In this document: in pieces, positions 18,380-26,507 of the stretch
Layout of the letters: each line of letters opens with the position of its first letter
Numbering within the stretch: position 1 is the first letter of the stretch
NCBI GenBank assembly: GCA_964614945.1
Contig: CAZTNW010000004.1
Span: 124,001 to 188,000 of the forward strand
Direction of reading: 5' to 3'
Length of the DNA stretch: 64,000 nucleotides
Source of the DNA: CAZTNW01 sp964614945
GTDB taxonomy: Bacteria; Caldisericota; JANLFM01
Made by a program: the position numbers and the translations under genes
Notes under the pieces: generated by a model
Told to the model about the DNA's origin: nothing
The model's database searches: none
The model's input: the letters and a program-made list of their open reading frames with translations, nothing else

Positions 18380-19189
18380 ATGATGACGACGGAAGAATTG
18401 ATGCAGCTTTCCCTGGATATGGTCCAGATGAAGGAGATCCCTGCCGATTCCGCCATTCATGTCCCGGGAAGAAAAATCAGGAAGATCCTCTTTGCCGTGG
18501 ATGTGGATCCGGCGCATATCCTCTATGCGAGAGAGGCCGGATTTGATTGTGTTTTGGGCCATCACCCGCGGGGAGAGGCGGAGATCACTTATTACGCCGT
18601 CCTGCAGCGGCAGACCCTCCTTCTGGAGTCCCTCGGCGTCCACAGAGAGGAGGCGGAAGGAGCGACCCGCCGCCTGCGCCAATCGTTTTTTTATTCCTCC
18701 CATCGCGCCAACTGGGAAAATTGCCTGCAGCTGGCAAAGGCTCTGGAGATGCCCTTACTGAACATTCATAACCCGCTGGACGAGCTCGGTCGCAGACTCT
18801 TGCAGGCGAAAATGGACGAGAGGGAAAAAGTGGGATGGCAACTGAAGGACATTCTCTCTGCCCTGCTCGAATTTGAGGAAATAGCCTGTGCCCCTCTTCC
18901 GCCCGTCATTGCCATGGGGGAAGAGGAAGACCTGGCCGGTCGCCTGGCCGTCTTTCACGGCGCGGGGACCAACGGAGGCTATGCGGTGGCGGACGCGCTC
19001 TTCCGCTTCGGCTGGAATACCGTCCTTTACATCCACATCGATTACCCGGAGCTGGAAAGGCTGCGAGAGGAAAAGAAGGGGAATCTGATCATTTCCGGGC
19101 ACATCCCCTCGGATATGGTGGGGATCAACCCTTATCTACGGGAACTTGAACGGAGGGGAATTGAGGTTAAGAAGCTGAGCGAACTCTGA
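18380..19189 (+). CDS. NIF3/DUF34-like metal-binding protein
   Basis: This 269-residue protein has the two-part pattern of the NIF3 (DUF34) family: an N-terminal DCVLGHHPRGE segment comparable to the family's THHP metal site, and a C-terminal HGAGTNGGYAVADAL followed by IISGHIPSDMVGINPYL, comparable to the GHxxSE/GI motif. The family binds two divalent metals and has been linked to GTP cyclohydrolase-like folds; the physiological role is uncertain. It starts eight bases after nrdJ stops, so it is probably cotranscribed. Two adjacent ATGs make the first codon ambiguous. Divergent from typical NIF3, hence moderate confidence. Confidence 0.65.
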   Translation: MMTTEELMQLSLDMVQMKEIPADSAIHVPGRKIRKILFAVDVDPAHILYAREAGFDCVLGHHPRGEAEITYYAVLQRQTLLLESLGVHREEAEGATRRLRQSFFYSSHRANWENCLQLAKALEMPLLNIHNPLDELGRRLLQAKMDEREKVGWQLKDILSALLEFEEIACAPLPPVIAMGEEEDLAGRLAVFHGAGTNGGYAVADALFRFGWNTVLYIHIDYPELERLREEKKGNLIISGHIPSDMVGINPYLRELERRGIEVKKLSEL

Positions 19190-19264
19190 ACCGCTTGACC
19201 GGGACTTTCCCCTATCTTAATCTTCTCTTATGAGATTCCGATGGCTTCTTTTGACGAGAGAGCC

Positions 19265-20272
19265 ATGAAGAAGCCTTTCCCGGTGGGGAAATTATCCAAC
19301 GAGGACCTTGTTCGTCTGATTTTCCCTTATCTGGGGAAAAAGCGAAGCGAGGTCCTGGTGCATGCTTCAGTGGGTGAGGACGCCGCAGTGCTCGATTTTT
19401 CCGATGGGCTCTGCGTGCTCTCAATCGATCCCATAACCGGCTCGCGCGAAGATATGGGCTGGCTCGCCGTACACGTGGCTATAAATGACATCGCCGCCAC
19501 GGGAGCGGAGCCCATCGGCCTCCTCCTTACGGCCCTGCTTCCCCCCGAATTCTCCCGCGAGGAGCTTTCCTCTTTAATGGAAGATGTTTTGCGGGCGGCC
19601 AACAGCCTGGATATTGAGATCCTGGGGGGGCATACAGAGGTGACACCCTACCTCTTGCAGCCAATCCTCGTCGCCACCTCGGTGGGAAAGATCCCACGGG
19701 GAGGCCTGCTCCATGCCGGAGGGGCGAGAGCGGAGGACGTACTCTATGCCAGTAAAGCCCTCTGTCTGGAGGGAACAGCCCTCCTTGCCAAGAAATTCTC
19801 GCAGGAGCTGATCCCGATTTTGGGCGAGGAAATGGTGGAGCGGGCCAGCTCATTTTTGCTTGAGATCTCCGTGGTCAGGGAGGGACTGCTGGCACGCGCT
19901 AACGGTGCCCATGCCCTGCATGATGTGACCGAGGGAGGCGTCATCGGAGGAGTGCTGGAGATGATGCAGGCCTCGCAATGCGGGGTTCTATTGGACAGGG
20001 ATTCCCTTCCCTTTCGCCCGGAGACCACTTTTCTCTGCCAGGCCCTGGATGTAAACCCTCTTTTCCTGATTTCCTCAGGTTCCATGCTCATCGCTGCTCC
20101 ACAGGAATGCGAACTGAGGCCGATATTTGCCCGCGAAGGCATCGAGCTGAGCGAGATCGGCAAAATTATCCCGGAGCAGAAGCTGCTCGTTCAAGAGGAC
20201 GGTAAGATAGGGGAATGGAAGCCCACGGTACACGAGGAGCTCTGGCGAGTCTTAGAAAGGAGGAGGCAATGA
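19265..20272 (+). CDS. AIR synthase-related protein (PurM/HypE/ThiL fold)
   Basis: About 335 residues with the two-domain AIR-synthase fold: an N-terminal ATP-binding part (VGEDAAVLDFSDGLCVLS, then HVAINDIAATGAEPIGLLLT) and a C-terminal part (LHDVTEGGVIGGVLEM). HypE, ThiL, SelD and PurM share these motifs. It is not next to hydrogenase-maturation or thiamine genes, so I do not assign one of those reactions. The ATG at 19265 has a nearby GAGAG; the in-frame ATG at 19241 has no ribosome site and is the alternative. Its stop overlaps the next start (ATGA). Confidence 0.8.
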   Translation: MKKPFPVGKLSNEDLVRLIFPYLGKKRSEVLVHASVGEDAAVLDFSDGLCVLSIDPITGSREDMGWLAVHVAINDIAATGAEPIGLLLTALLPPEFSREELSSLMEDVLRAANSLDIEILGGHTEVTPYLLQPILVATSVGKIPRGGLLHAGGARAEDVLYASKALCLEGTALLAKKFSQELIPILGEEMVERASSFLLEISVVREGLLARANGAHALHDVTEGGVIGGVLEMMQASQCGVLLDRDSLPFRPETTFLCQALDVNPLFLISSGSMLIAAPQECELRPIFAREGIELSEIGKIIPEQKLLVQEDGKIGEWKPTVHEELWRVLERRRQ

Positions 20273-22038
20273 AGAGATTTCTTGCCTTTGCTTTTATCGT
20301 CATACTGGGCCTCGGCTTCAATTTGCCTCAGGCTGAGGCAAAGGATTATGTCTGGACCCATGTGCGCCTAGACCTTCACCTGGAGAGAGATGGCGCGCTC
20401 TGGGTAGAGGAGACCCGCTCTTTGAGGTTCTGGGGGAATTTCCATTTTGCCTACATTGAGATCGGAAAAAATAAGCTGGCGGGAATTGATCAGGTTTCTG
20501 TCCGGGAGGAGAATCAGAGCTACAGAGAGGATCACAGCGGTGAACCCGGCACCTTCTACGTGAGCGATGAAGTGAGCAGTTCCACTATCCGCTGGAGCTT
20601 TGATTACACCGATGAGGAACGAGCTTTTTATATCCGTTACCGCCTTAAGGATGCCGCCAGGCTGGGGACTGTGAGCTTTTTTTCCGATTACGACCAGCTC
20701 TATTACAAAGCCATTGGCGCAGAACACGACAGACCGATGCAGATGGCGGAAGTATACGTCCATATCCCTTCCGGGGCAGACGGGAGCGCATTACGTGTCT
20801 GGGGATACGGTCCGGAGCCGGGAAGCGGAAAGGTGGAGATTCTGGATGGGCAAACAGCCCTGCTCGCTGCCGCTCCTCTTTACGAAAATACGGGGATTGA
20901 AGTGCGCCTTCTCTTCCCGATCGGTTTAATCCTACAGCCCGCGGGAATCTCGCGCTCTCCGAACTCTATCTTAGAGATCGTGCAGAAGGAGCAAGCGGAA
21001 GTGGAGGTGGAGCTGCAGAGGGCCCGCTTGCTCAAAGACCTGGAATATGTACTGGCCCTGTTGCTGGTAGTGCTCACCCCGCTCCTGATGTTCGTCCGCT
21101 GGTGGTATAAAGGGCGTGAGCTCAAGCTTCCGCCTTCCACAGCCATGATCTCCGGCCCTCCCTCCTCCCTGGCCCCGGCCGGAGTGGAAATTCTCTGGCA
21201 TCAACGCGCCACTAGGAAAGGGTTGATCGCTACCCTCTTCGACCTGGCACATCGCGGCTACCTGCAGATGGAACAGGTGGGGAAGGACTACCGATTGACC
21301 CTGCTCAAGGATCCCGACGAGGAGTTGAAGCCTTTTGAACACACCCTGCTTTCCGTGATTTTCGTTGATCGTAGCGAGTTCAATACCCTTTCTTCGATTG
21401 CCAGCCGCCTCCCCTCTTTTCTTTCCTCGCTCGAGCGAAGGACGTGGGCTTACCTTAAGCCCTTTCGTTTTTTTGATGGAGATCCCCCTCGCATCCGCAC
21501 CAATTATTCCGCCGTTGGTACTCTGCTTCTTGTCGGCGGGTTCATTTTGTTTGGTTTCTTTGATATTTTTGTTCTGGGCGCGAGTATGGTTGTCGCCTCA
21601 ATTTTTGTCTTCGCCTTTGGCCTCTTCATGCCCAGGAGGACGCTGCAGGGGGCGAGAGAAATGACCGCTTGGCAAGCTTTCCTGCATTATATGCAGGAGT
21701 TGATGAAACAGCCCGCGCTCAAGGACGCCACGAATATTTTCTCGGAGTATCTCCCCTATGCTGTGGTCTTCGGCATCGAGAAAGCCTGGGCGGACTCCTT
21801 CGCCTATCGGCCGGAGTTCTCCTCTCCAGCCTGGTGGGTCTGGAGTACCGGCATTACGTCGTCTTCCCCCGGAGGGCCGGCTTTCAGCCAGGCCCTCTCC
21901 CGCTCTTTTTCCGATTTCTACGCTCGCGTCTCCTCCGTTTTCGCCCCCAAGAGTGGGGGAGGGTCTGGCGGAGGTGGCGGCGGATTCTCTGGCGGAGGTG
22001 GCGGCGGAGGTGGCGGCGGGGGCAGCGGTGCGGGTTAA
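20269..22038 (+). CDS. DUF2207-type membrane protein with glycine-rich tail
   Basis: This 589-residue protein has a cleavable signal (residues 1-22, ending AEA), then a large extracytoplasmic DUF2207 domain. A transmembrane helix (about 262-285) is followed by a cytoplasmic segment, two more helices (about 420-460) and a tail ending in an almost pure glycine/serine run. The glycine tail is common in this family (TPM/DUF2207 group); its role is unknown. Translation is coupled to the upstream gene by ATGA. A 77-codon membrane protein overlaps its end in another frame. Confidence 0.85.
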   Translation: MKRFLAFAFIVILGLGFNLPQAEAKDYVWTHVRLDLHLERDGALWVEETRSLRFWGNFHFAYIEIGKNKLAGIDQVSVREENQSYREDHSGEPGTFYVSDEVSSSTIRWSFDYTDEERAFYIRYRLKDAARLGTVSFFSDYDQLYYKAIGAEHDRPMQMAEVYVHIPSGADGSALRVWGYGPEPGSGKVEILDGQTALLAAAPLYENTGIEVRLLFPIGLILQPAGISRSPNSILEIVQKEQAEVEVELQRARLLKDLEYVLALLLVVLTPLLMFVRWWYKGRELKLPPSTAMISGPPSSLAPAGVEILWHQRATRKGLIATLFDLAHRGYLQMEQVGKDYRLTLLKDPDEELKPFEHTLLSVIFVDRSEFNTLSSIASRLPSFLSSLERRTWAYLKPFRFFDGDPPRIRTNYSAVGTLLLVGGFILFGFFDIFVLGASMVVASIFVFAFGLFMPRRTLQGAREMTAWQAFLHYMQELMKQPALKDATNIFSEYLPYAVVFGIEKAWADSFAYRPEFSSPAWWVWSTGITSSSPGGPAFSQALSRSFSDFYARVSSVFAPKSGGGSGGGGGGFSGGGGGGGGGGGSGAG

Positions 22039-22261
22039 AGTTGTGGCCTGGGTCTCCCTGGTCCTCGCCCTACTTCTGGTTCTCTGGTTTCTGCTTGGCT
22101 ATCTGTTGGACTGGAGCGATCAGATCTGGCTTCTTCTTTTCCTCTCGGTCCCCTTATTCGTTGCGAGCTTTCTACTTTTTCGCGAAGGGAAGGAGGAGGC
22201 AGACGGAATGAAAGGAGGTGCGTTAAAAAATAAGGAGGGGCTTCCGCCATCAGGAAGCTGA
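22028..22261 (+). CDS. Small two-helix membrane protein
   Basis: From a GTG at 22028 the frame encodes 77 residues with two strongly hydrophobic stretches (about 5-24 and 33-50) separated by LDWSDQ, then a charged tail. It overlaps the DUF2207 stop by 11 bases, which suggests coupled translation. No family recognised. The start codon is not certain. Confidence 0.5.
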   Translation: MRVKVVAWVSLVLALLLVLWFLLGYLLDWSDQIWLLLFLSVPLFVASFLLFREGKEEADGMKGGALKNKEGLPPSGS

Positions 22262-22279
22262 CAAAAACACAGGAAGGGG

Positions 22280-23731
22280 ATGACCTTGCGCGATCTCACT
22301 GACCTTTGTTTAAACAAAATCAAGAAATTGGGTTGCACCTATGGGGACATTCGCATCATCCGCCGTGAACAGGAGAATTTGAGCATTAAGTCCGGCAGCG
22401 TGGAGAGCATATCTCGCTCCGAGGACTTTGGTTTCGGCGTGCGTGTTTTGAAGGAAGGGGCCTGGGGTTTCGCCAGCTCCCGTTCAGTCGGGCCGCAAAA
22501 AATAGAGGAGATCGCCGAAAGAGCGGCTCGGATTGCCGAGGCCTCGGCCATTGTGAAGGGAAAAGGCGTGAGCTTGATGCCGGTTCCGCCGGTAGAGGCA
22601 AATATCCAGGCTCGCTACGAGATCGATCCATTCCGGGTTCCAATGGAGGAGAAGATACAGTTCCTGATGCAGGTGGATGATCGCCTGCGCCAGGTGAAGG
22701 GAATCACTATATCTCACGCCTTCATGGACTTCTGGAAGGAAAAGAAGGTTTTCGCCTCCAGCGAGGGCTCCTTCATCGAGCAGAATAAAGTGGAGTCGGG
22801 GGGCGGTATTGAGGCCATGGCTGTGGGAGAGGGGGACATGCAGATCCGCTCCTTCCCTAACTCTATGGGAGGGAATGTGGCCCAGGCCGGTTACGAGTTT
22901 GTCCTCAAGTTAGGACTTCTTGAGCAAGCCGAGAGGATAGCCGGGGAAGCCGTCGCTCTGCTCAAGGCTAAGCCCTGCCCTTCAGGCGAGATGGACATTA
23001 TCTTAGAGTCCTCTCAGCTCGGCCTCCAGGTTCACGAATCCTGCGGTCACCCCACGGAGCTGGATCGTGTCTTCGGCACTGAGGCTTCCTATGCCGGCAC
23101 GAGCTTCATGACCACGGATCTTTTAGACAAGCTGCAGTACGGCTCAAAATTGGTTAATATCGTAGCTGACGCCCGGTGTGAGGGCGGGCTCGGCACCTTC
23201 GCCTTCGATGACGAGGGCACTCCCGCTCAGACGGTCGATCTCGTGCGTGAGGGCCTGTTCGTGGGTTATTTGACGAGCAGGGAGACTGCGGCAATTTTGG
23301 AGATAAAAAACATGGGGGCCATGCGGGCGGATGGTTGGGCACGGATGCCGATCGTGAGAATGACAAATATCAATTTATTGCCGGGCCAGGGCACCCTGGA
23401 GGATCTGATCGCCGATACCAGAGAGGGGCTCTACCTGATCACGAACAAGAGCTGGTCGATCGATGACAGACGTCTCAATTTCATGTTCGGCACCGAGTTA
23501 GCCTATGAGGTCAAGAACGGAAAGCTCGGGGCGATGGTGAAAAACGCCACCTACACCGGGATGACCCCCAAGTTCTGGAATTCCTGCGATGCTGTGGCCG
23601 GTGAGAAGGATTGGGTACTCTGGGGTCTGACCAATTGTGGAAAAGGACAACCCTCCCAGGTGATGCACGTGGGGCATGGGGCCTCTCCAGCACGGTTCCG
23701 CAAGGTACAGGTAGGAGTGATGAAGGGATGA
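22280..23731 (+). CDS. tldD: TldD-type zinc metalloprotease subunit
   Basis: This 483-residue member of the TldD/PmbA family carries the HESCGHP motif (HExxxH zinc site), the feature that marks the catalytic TldD partner. TldD/TldE heterodimers thread unfolded peptides through a closed cavity and mature microcins or degrade CcdA in enterobacteria. Here no peptide-modification genes are adjacent, so the natural substrate is unknown. Its stop overlaps the ATG of the partner by ATGA. Confidence 0.93.
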   Translation: MTLRDLTDLCLNKIKKLGCTYGDIRIIRREQENLSIKSGSVESISRSEDFGFGVRVLKEGAWGFASSRSVGPQKIEEIAERAARIAEASAIVKGKGVSLMPVPPVEANIQARYEIDPFRVPMEEKIQFLMQVDDRLRQVKGITISHAFMDFWKEKKVFASSEGSFIEQNKVESGGGIEAMAVGEGDMQIRSFPNSMGGNVAQAGYEFVLKLGLLEQAERIAGEAVALLKAKPCPSGEMDIILESSQLGLQVHESCGHPTELDRVFGTEASYAGTSFMTTDLLDKLQYGSKLVNIVADARCEGGLGTFAFDDEGTPAQTVDLVREGLFVGYLTSRETAAILEIKNMGAMRADGWARMPIVRMTNINLLPGQGTLEDLIADTREGLYLITNKSWSIDDRRLNFMFGTELAYEVKNGKLGAMVKNATYTGMTPKFWNSCDAVAGEKDWVLWGLTNCGKGQPSQVMHVGHGASPARFRKVQVGVMKG

Positions 23732-25065
23732 AAAAAGAACAGATCTTAGAAATTGCGCACAAGGCGATGGCGACCAGCGATGCTGATCAAACTGAGGTTC
23801 TATTATCATTCCAGCGCAGGGAACTGACCCGTTTTGCCAATTCCGTCATCCACCAGAATACGATGGAGGAGGACTCCACCTTGACCCTGCGTCTCGTTAA
23901 AGGGAAAAAAATTGGCCTCGCCACCACAAACATCCTGGATGCGGAATCAATAGCGATGGCGGTAAAGCGAGCCTCCGACATCGCCTCGCTTTCTCCGGAG
24001 AATAACGACTTCAGAACCCTGCCTGGTCCGAAAGCCTATGCCGAGGTCAACGCATACTTTGAGAGCACCGCGCGGGCTACGCCGGAAGAGAGAGCAGAGG
24101 GGGTCCGCGTCATCGCGGACCGCATCAAATGGCATAACGTGAAGGCCGCTGGAGCTTTTTCCACTTCCCATGCCGGTTTTGCCGTCGTTAATTCCTTAGG
24201 AGTGGAAGCCTACACGGAAAACACGAGCGCCTCCCTCTCCACTGTCCTCCTCTCTCCTACCTCCGCCGGCTATGCTGCCCGCGAATCTCCCGACGTTTCA
24301 GCGATCGATGTGGAGGGATTGACAGAGGAAGCCCTCAAGCGTGTGCTCGACGGTCAGAACCCTCGCACGATCGAGGTCAAGGAGATGGAAACGATCTTCA
24401 GCCCCTATGCAGTAGCAGAAATGCTCGAATACTTAGCTTATATGGGCCTCGGTGCCTTATCTGTGCAGGAGGAACGATCTTTCATGAACGAGGCGATAGG
24501 CAAACAGGTCGTTTCCGAGAAGATTACCCTGTGGGATGACGGTTTGGATCCACGTGGTTACCCCCTACCGATCGATTTCGAGGGGCAGCCGAAGCGCAAA
24601 GTGGTCTTCTTCGACAAAGGCGTAGCGCAGGAGGTCGCCTATGATTCCCTCACCGCTTTCAAAGAGGGAAAGGAATCCACGGGACATGCACTGCCCCAAC
24701 CTAACTCCTACGGCCCTTTTCCCATCAACCTATTTTTAGCGACGGGAGATGCTACTCTGGAGGATATGATCAGAAGCACGGAGGACGGAGTTTTGGTGAC
24801 CCGTTTCTGGTACGTTCGGCCGGTACACCCCAAGCTTACTGTGATTACAGGCATGACCCGTGACGGCACATTCAAGGTGGAAAAGGGGAAAATCGCCTAT
24901 CCGATTTGCAACCTGCGTTACACGGCCAGCATTCTGGATAGCTTGCGCCAGACGGAGATGGTGGGGAAGGAGGCCCTCTTAACACAGGCCGACGTCGGTC
25001 TGAGCGATTTTGTCCCTCCGCTCAAAGTGAAATCCTTCAACTTCACGGGGCAGACTTCATTCTGA
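23728..25065 (+). CDS. tldE: TldE/PmbA-type partner subunit
   Basis: This 445-residue PmbA/TldE homologue belongs to the same fold as TldD but lacks the HExxxH metal site. In the known complex this subunit completes the proteolytic chamber. The start overlaps the tldD stop (ATGA at 23728), guaranteeing equal synthesis. The conserved C-terminal text TVITGMTRDGTFKVEKGKI is present. Two bases after its stop begins a small membrane protein gene. Confidence 0.92.
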   Translation: MKKEQILEIAHKAMATSDADQTEVLLSFQRRELTRFANSVIHQNTMEEDSTLTLRLVKGKKIGLATTNILDAESIAMAVKRASDIASLSPENNDFRTLPGPKAYAEVNAYFESTARATPEERAEGVRVIADRIKWHNVKAAGAFSTSHAGFAVVNSLGVEAYTENTSASLSTVLLSPTSAGYAARESPDVSAIDVEGLTEEALKRVLDGQNPRTIEVKEMETIFSPYAVAEMLEYLAYMGLGALSVQEERSFMNEAIGKQVVSEKITLWDDGLDPRGYPLPIDFEGQPKRKVVFFDKGVAQEVAYDSLTAFKEGKESTGHALPQPNSYGPFPINLFLATGDATLEDMIRSTEDGVLVTRFWYVRPVHPKLTVITGMTRDGTFKVEKGKIAYPICNLRYTASILDSLRQTEMVGKEALLTQADVGLSDFVPPLKVKSFNFTGQTSF

Positions 25066-25066
25066 A

Positions 25067-25324
25067 ATGTCGGGTTGGTACTGGTGGATCCTGATAGGGT
25101 TGGGTGTTGCCGTTCTAACTCACTTTTTCTTTCCCCAGAAGCGTGGTCTTACATTACCTCAAGGGATTCTCATAGCCGTAACAGGAGCAGTGTCTTCCGC
25201 TTTTCTCACTTTGAAGCTCGGCGGTTATCCCGGTACCCACTGGCTTCCCTTTTTCATGTCTTTTATCGGGGCGGTTGCCTTTCTTTGGCCGGTACGCCTC
25301 TTCAGCCCCCGACGGTTGATCTGA
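25067..25324 (+). CDS. Small membrane protein, unknown function
   Basis: An 85-residue protein with three hydrophobic stretches (about 5-20, 32-50 and 59-76) and a basic end. It begins one base after the tldE stop and its stop lies one base from the convergent dnaJ stop. It is probably the last gene of the tldD/tldE unit. No family assigned. Confidence 0.6.
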   Translation: MSGWYWWILIGLGVAVLTHFFFPQKRGLTLPQGILIAVTGAVSSAFLTLKLGGYPGTHWLPFFMSFIGAVAFLWPVRLFSPRRLI

Positions 25325-25325
25325 G

Positions 25326-26444
25326 TCAGCGATTTTTTCGAAAGAGCCCTCGCCCCCCTTTTTTGGGGCGAGGGCTCTTTCCTCCCTGCTTGAGGGACTG
25401 AAGTTTCTCAAGCAATTCCCTCTCTTCCTCGTCTAGCGCAGAGGGGATTTCCACCTTTACGGTTATGATCAGGTCGCCTTTCTGGTTCTTTCCCAAAAGA
25501 GGAAGGCCTTTCCCTCGCAAGCGGAACCTCGCCCCGCTCTCTGTGCCGGGAGGAATCTCGAGGATTTGCTCTTGCATCAGGTGGGGAACCTGGACAGTTC
25601 CTCCCAGAACAAGGGTGGGGTATGGAATCGCAACTGATACGAGGAGATCCGCATCTGATCTCTCGAAGCGCGGGTCCTTTTCCACTGTGAAGTATACGTA
25701 GAGGTCCCCTATTGATCCTCCTCGGGGGCCTGCTTCCCCTTCGCCTGTCAACCGGATTTTTGTCGTTTCGTCCGCTCCTGGAGGAACGCGCACTTTTATC
25801 CGATGGGTTGCCCTGCCTAATCCGCTTCCCCGACATTTCGGGCATGGAGACCTAATAATAGTGCCCTCTCCTCCGCAATCCGGACATTCGATCACCTGAA
25901 TGAATTGGCCGAAGAGGGACTGGTTCACCTGGCGGAGCTCTCCCTTGCCGTTGCACCGGCTGCACATAGCGGGGAAGGTGCTGGCTTCTGCCCCGGTGCC
26001 GTTGCAGGCCGAGCATCGTTCCAGCCGGGGAACGACGATTTCCTTTTCGGTTCCTGTAGCGGCTTCTAATAGAGTTATCCGTACCTGGGCCTTGAGGTCA
26101 GCCCCGCGTACCGGGCCCCGCTCCCTTGTCCGTGTCGGGAAGGCTCCTCCAAAGAAGGTCTCGAAAATGTCTCCCAGGCCGAAGTCTCCGAATCCTCCCG
26201 TGAAAGGGCCGAATTCCGCTCCCGGCTCGACTGTACCGAATTGGTCGTAACGAGCGCGCTTGTCTGGATCGGAGAGGACTTCGTATGCCTCGTTGATCTC
26301 CCTCATCCTGTCGGCGGAGCGGGGATCGGAGTTCAAGTCCGGGTGGAATTCCCTGGCCAGCTGGCGATAAGCTCTCCTGATATCCTCGGTTTGAGCATCA
26401 CGGGGAATACCAAGAATCTGATAATAATCCTTGTTTCCGTTCAT
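25326..26444 (-). CDS. dnaJ: Chaperone DnaJ (Hsp40)
   Basis: This 372-residue type I DnaJ stimulates the DnaK ATPase and delivers unfolded clients. The J domain (residues 5-70) has the HPD motif at 34-36, followed by a G/F-rich linker, four CxxCxGxG zinc-finger repeats (CSACNGTG, CSRCNGKG, CPDCGGEG, CPKCRGSG) and the C-terminal client-binding domains. The C-terminal Lys/Arg/Gly-rich tail (GGKSPRPKKGGRGLFRKNR) is encoded by a terminator-like hairpin. Third gene of grpE-dnaK-dnaJ, separated from dnaK by a hairpin that may lower its expression. Confidence 0.97.
   Translation of the reverse strand: MNGNKDYYQILGIPRDAQTEDIRRAYRQLAREFHPDLNSDPRSADRMREINEAYEVLSDPDKRARYDQFGTVEPGAEFGPFTGGFGDFGLGDIFETFFGGAFPTRTRERGPVRGADLKAQVRITLLEAATGTEKEIVVPRLERCSACNGTGAEASTFPAMCSRCNGKGELRQVNQSLFGQFIQVIECPDCGGEGTIIRSPCPKCRGSGLGRATHRIKVRVPPGADETTKIRLTGEGEAGPRGGSIGDLYVYFTVEKDPRFERSDADLLVSVAIPYPTLVLGGTVQVPHLMQEQILEIPPGTESGARFRLRGKGLPLLGKNQKGDLIITVKVEIPSALDEEERELLEKLQSLKQGGKSPRPKKGGRGLFRKNR
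25341..25380. terminator. Bidirectional terminator lying inside the 3' end of dnaJ
   Basis: A perfect 16-base stem (AAAGAGCCCTCGCCCC and complement) with an eight-base loop sits inside the last codons of dnaJ. It would act as a terminator for the rightward tldDE unit and affect the dnaJ message end. No long U-tract follows on either side. Confidence 0.6.
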
Positions 26445-26459
26445 CCCGTTTTAAAAGCC

Positions 26460-26483
26460 CTCAGGGGGCACTGGCCCCCTGAG
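26460..26483. repeat. dnaK-dnaJ intercistronic hairpin
   Basis: Perfect 10-base arms (CTCAGGGGGC and complement) with a four-base loop. On the minus strand it is followed by GGGCTTTTAAAACG, so it may terminate part of the dnaK transcripts and set the DnaK:DnaJ ratio. Confidence 0.6.
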
Positions 26484-26507
26484 AAAAAGCCTCTCTAATG
26501 GGAGGGC

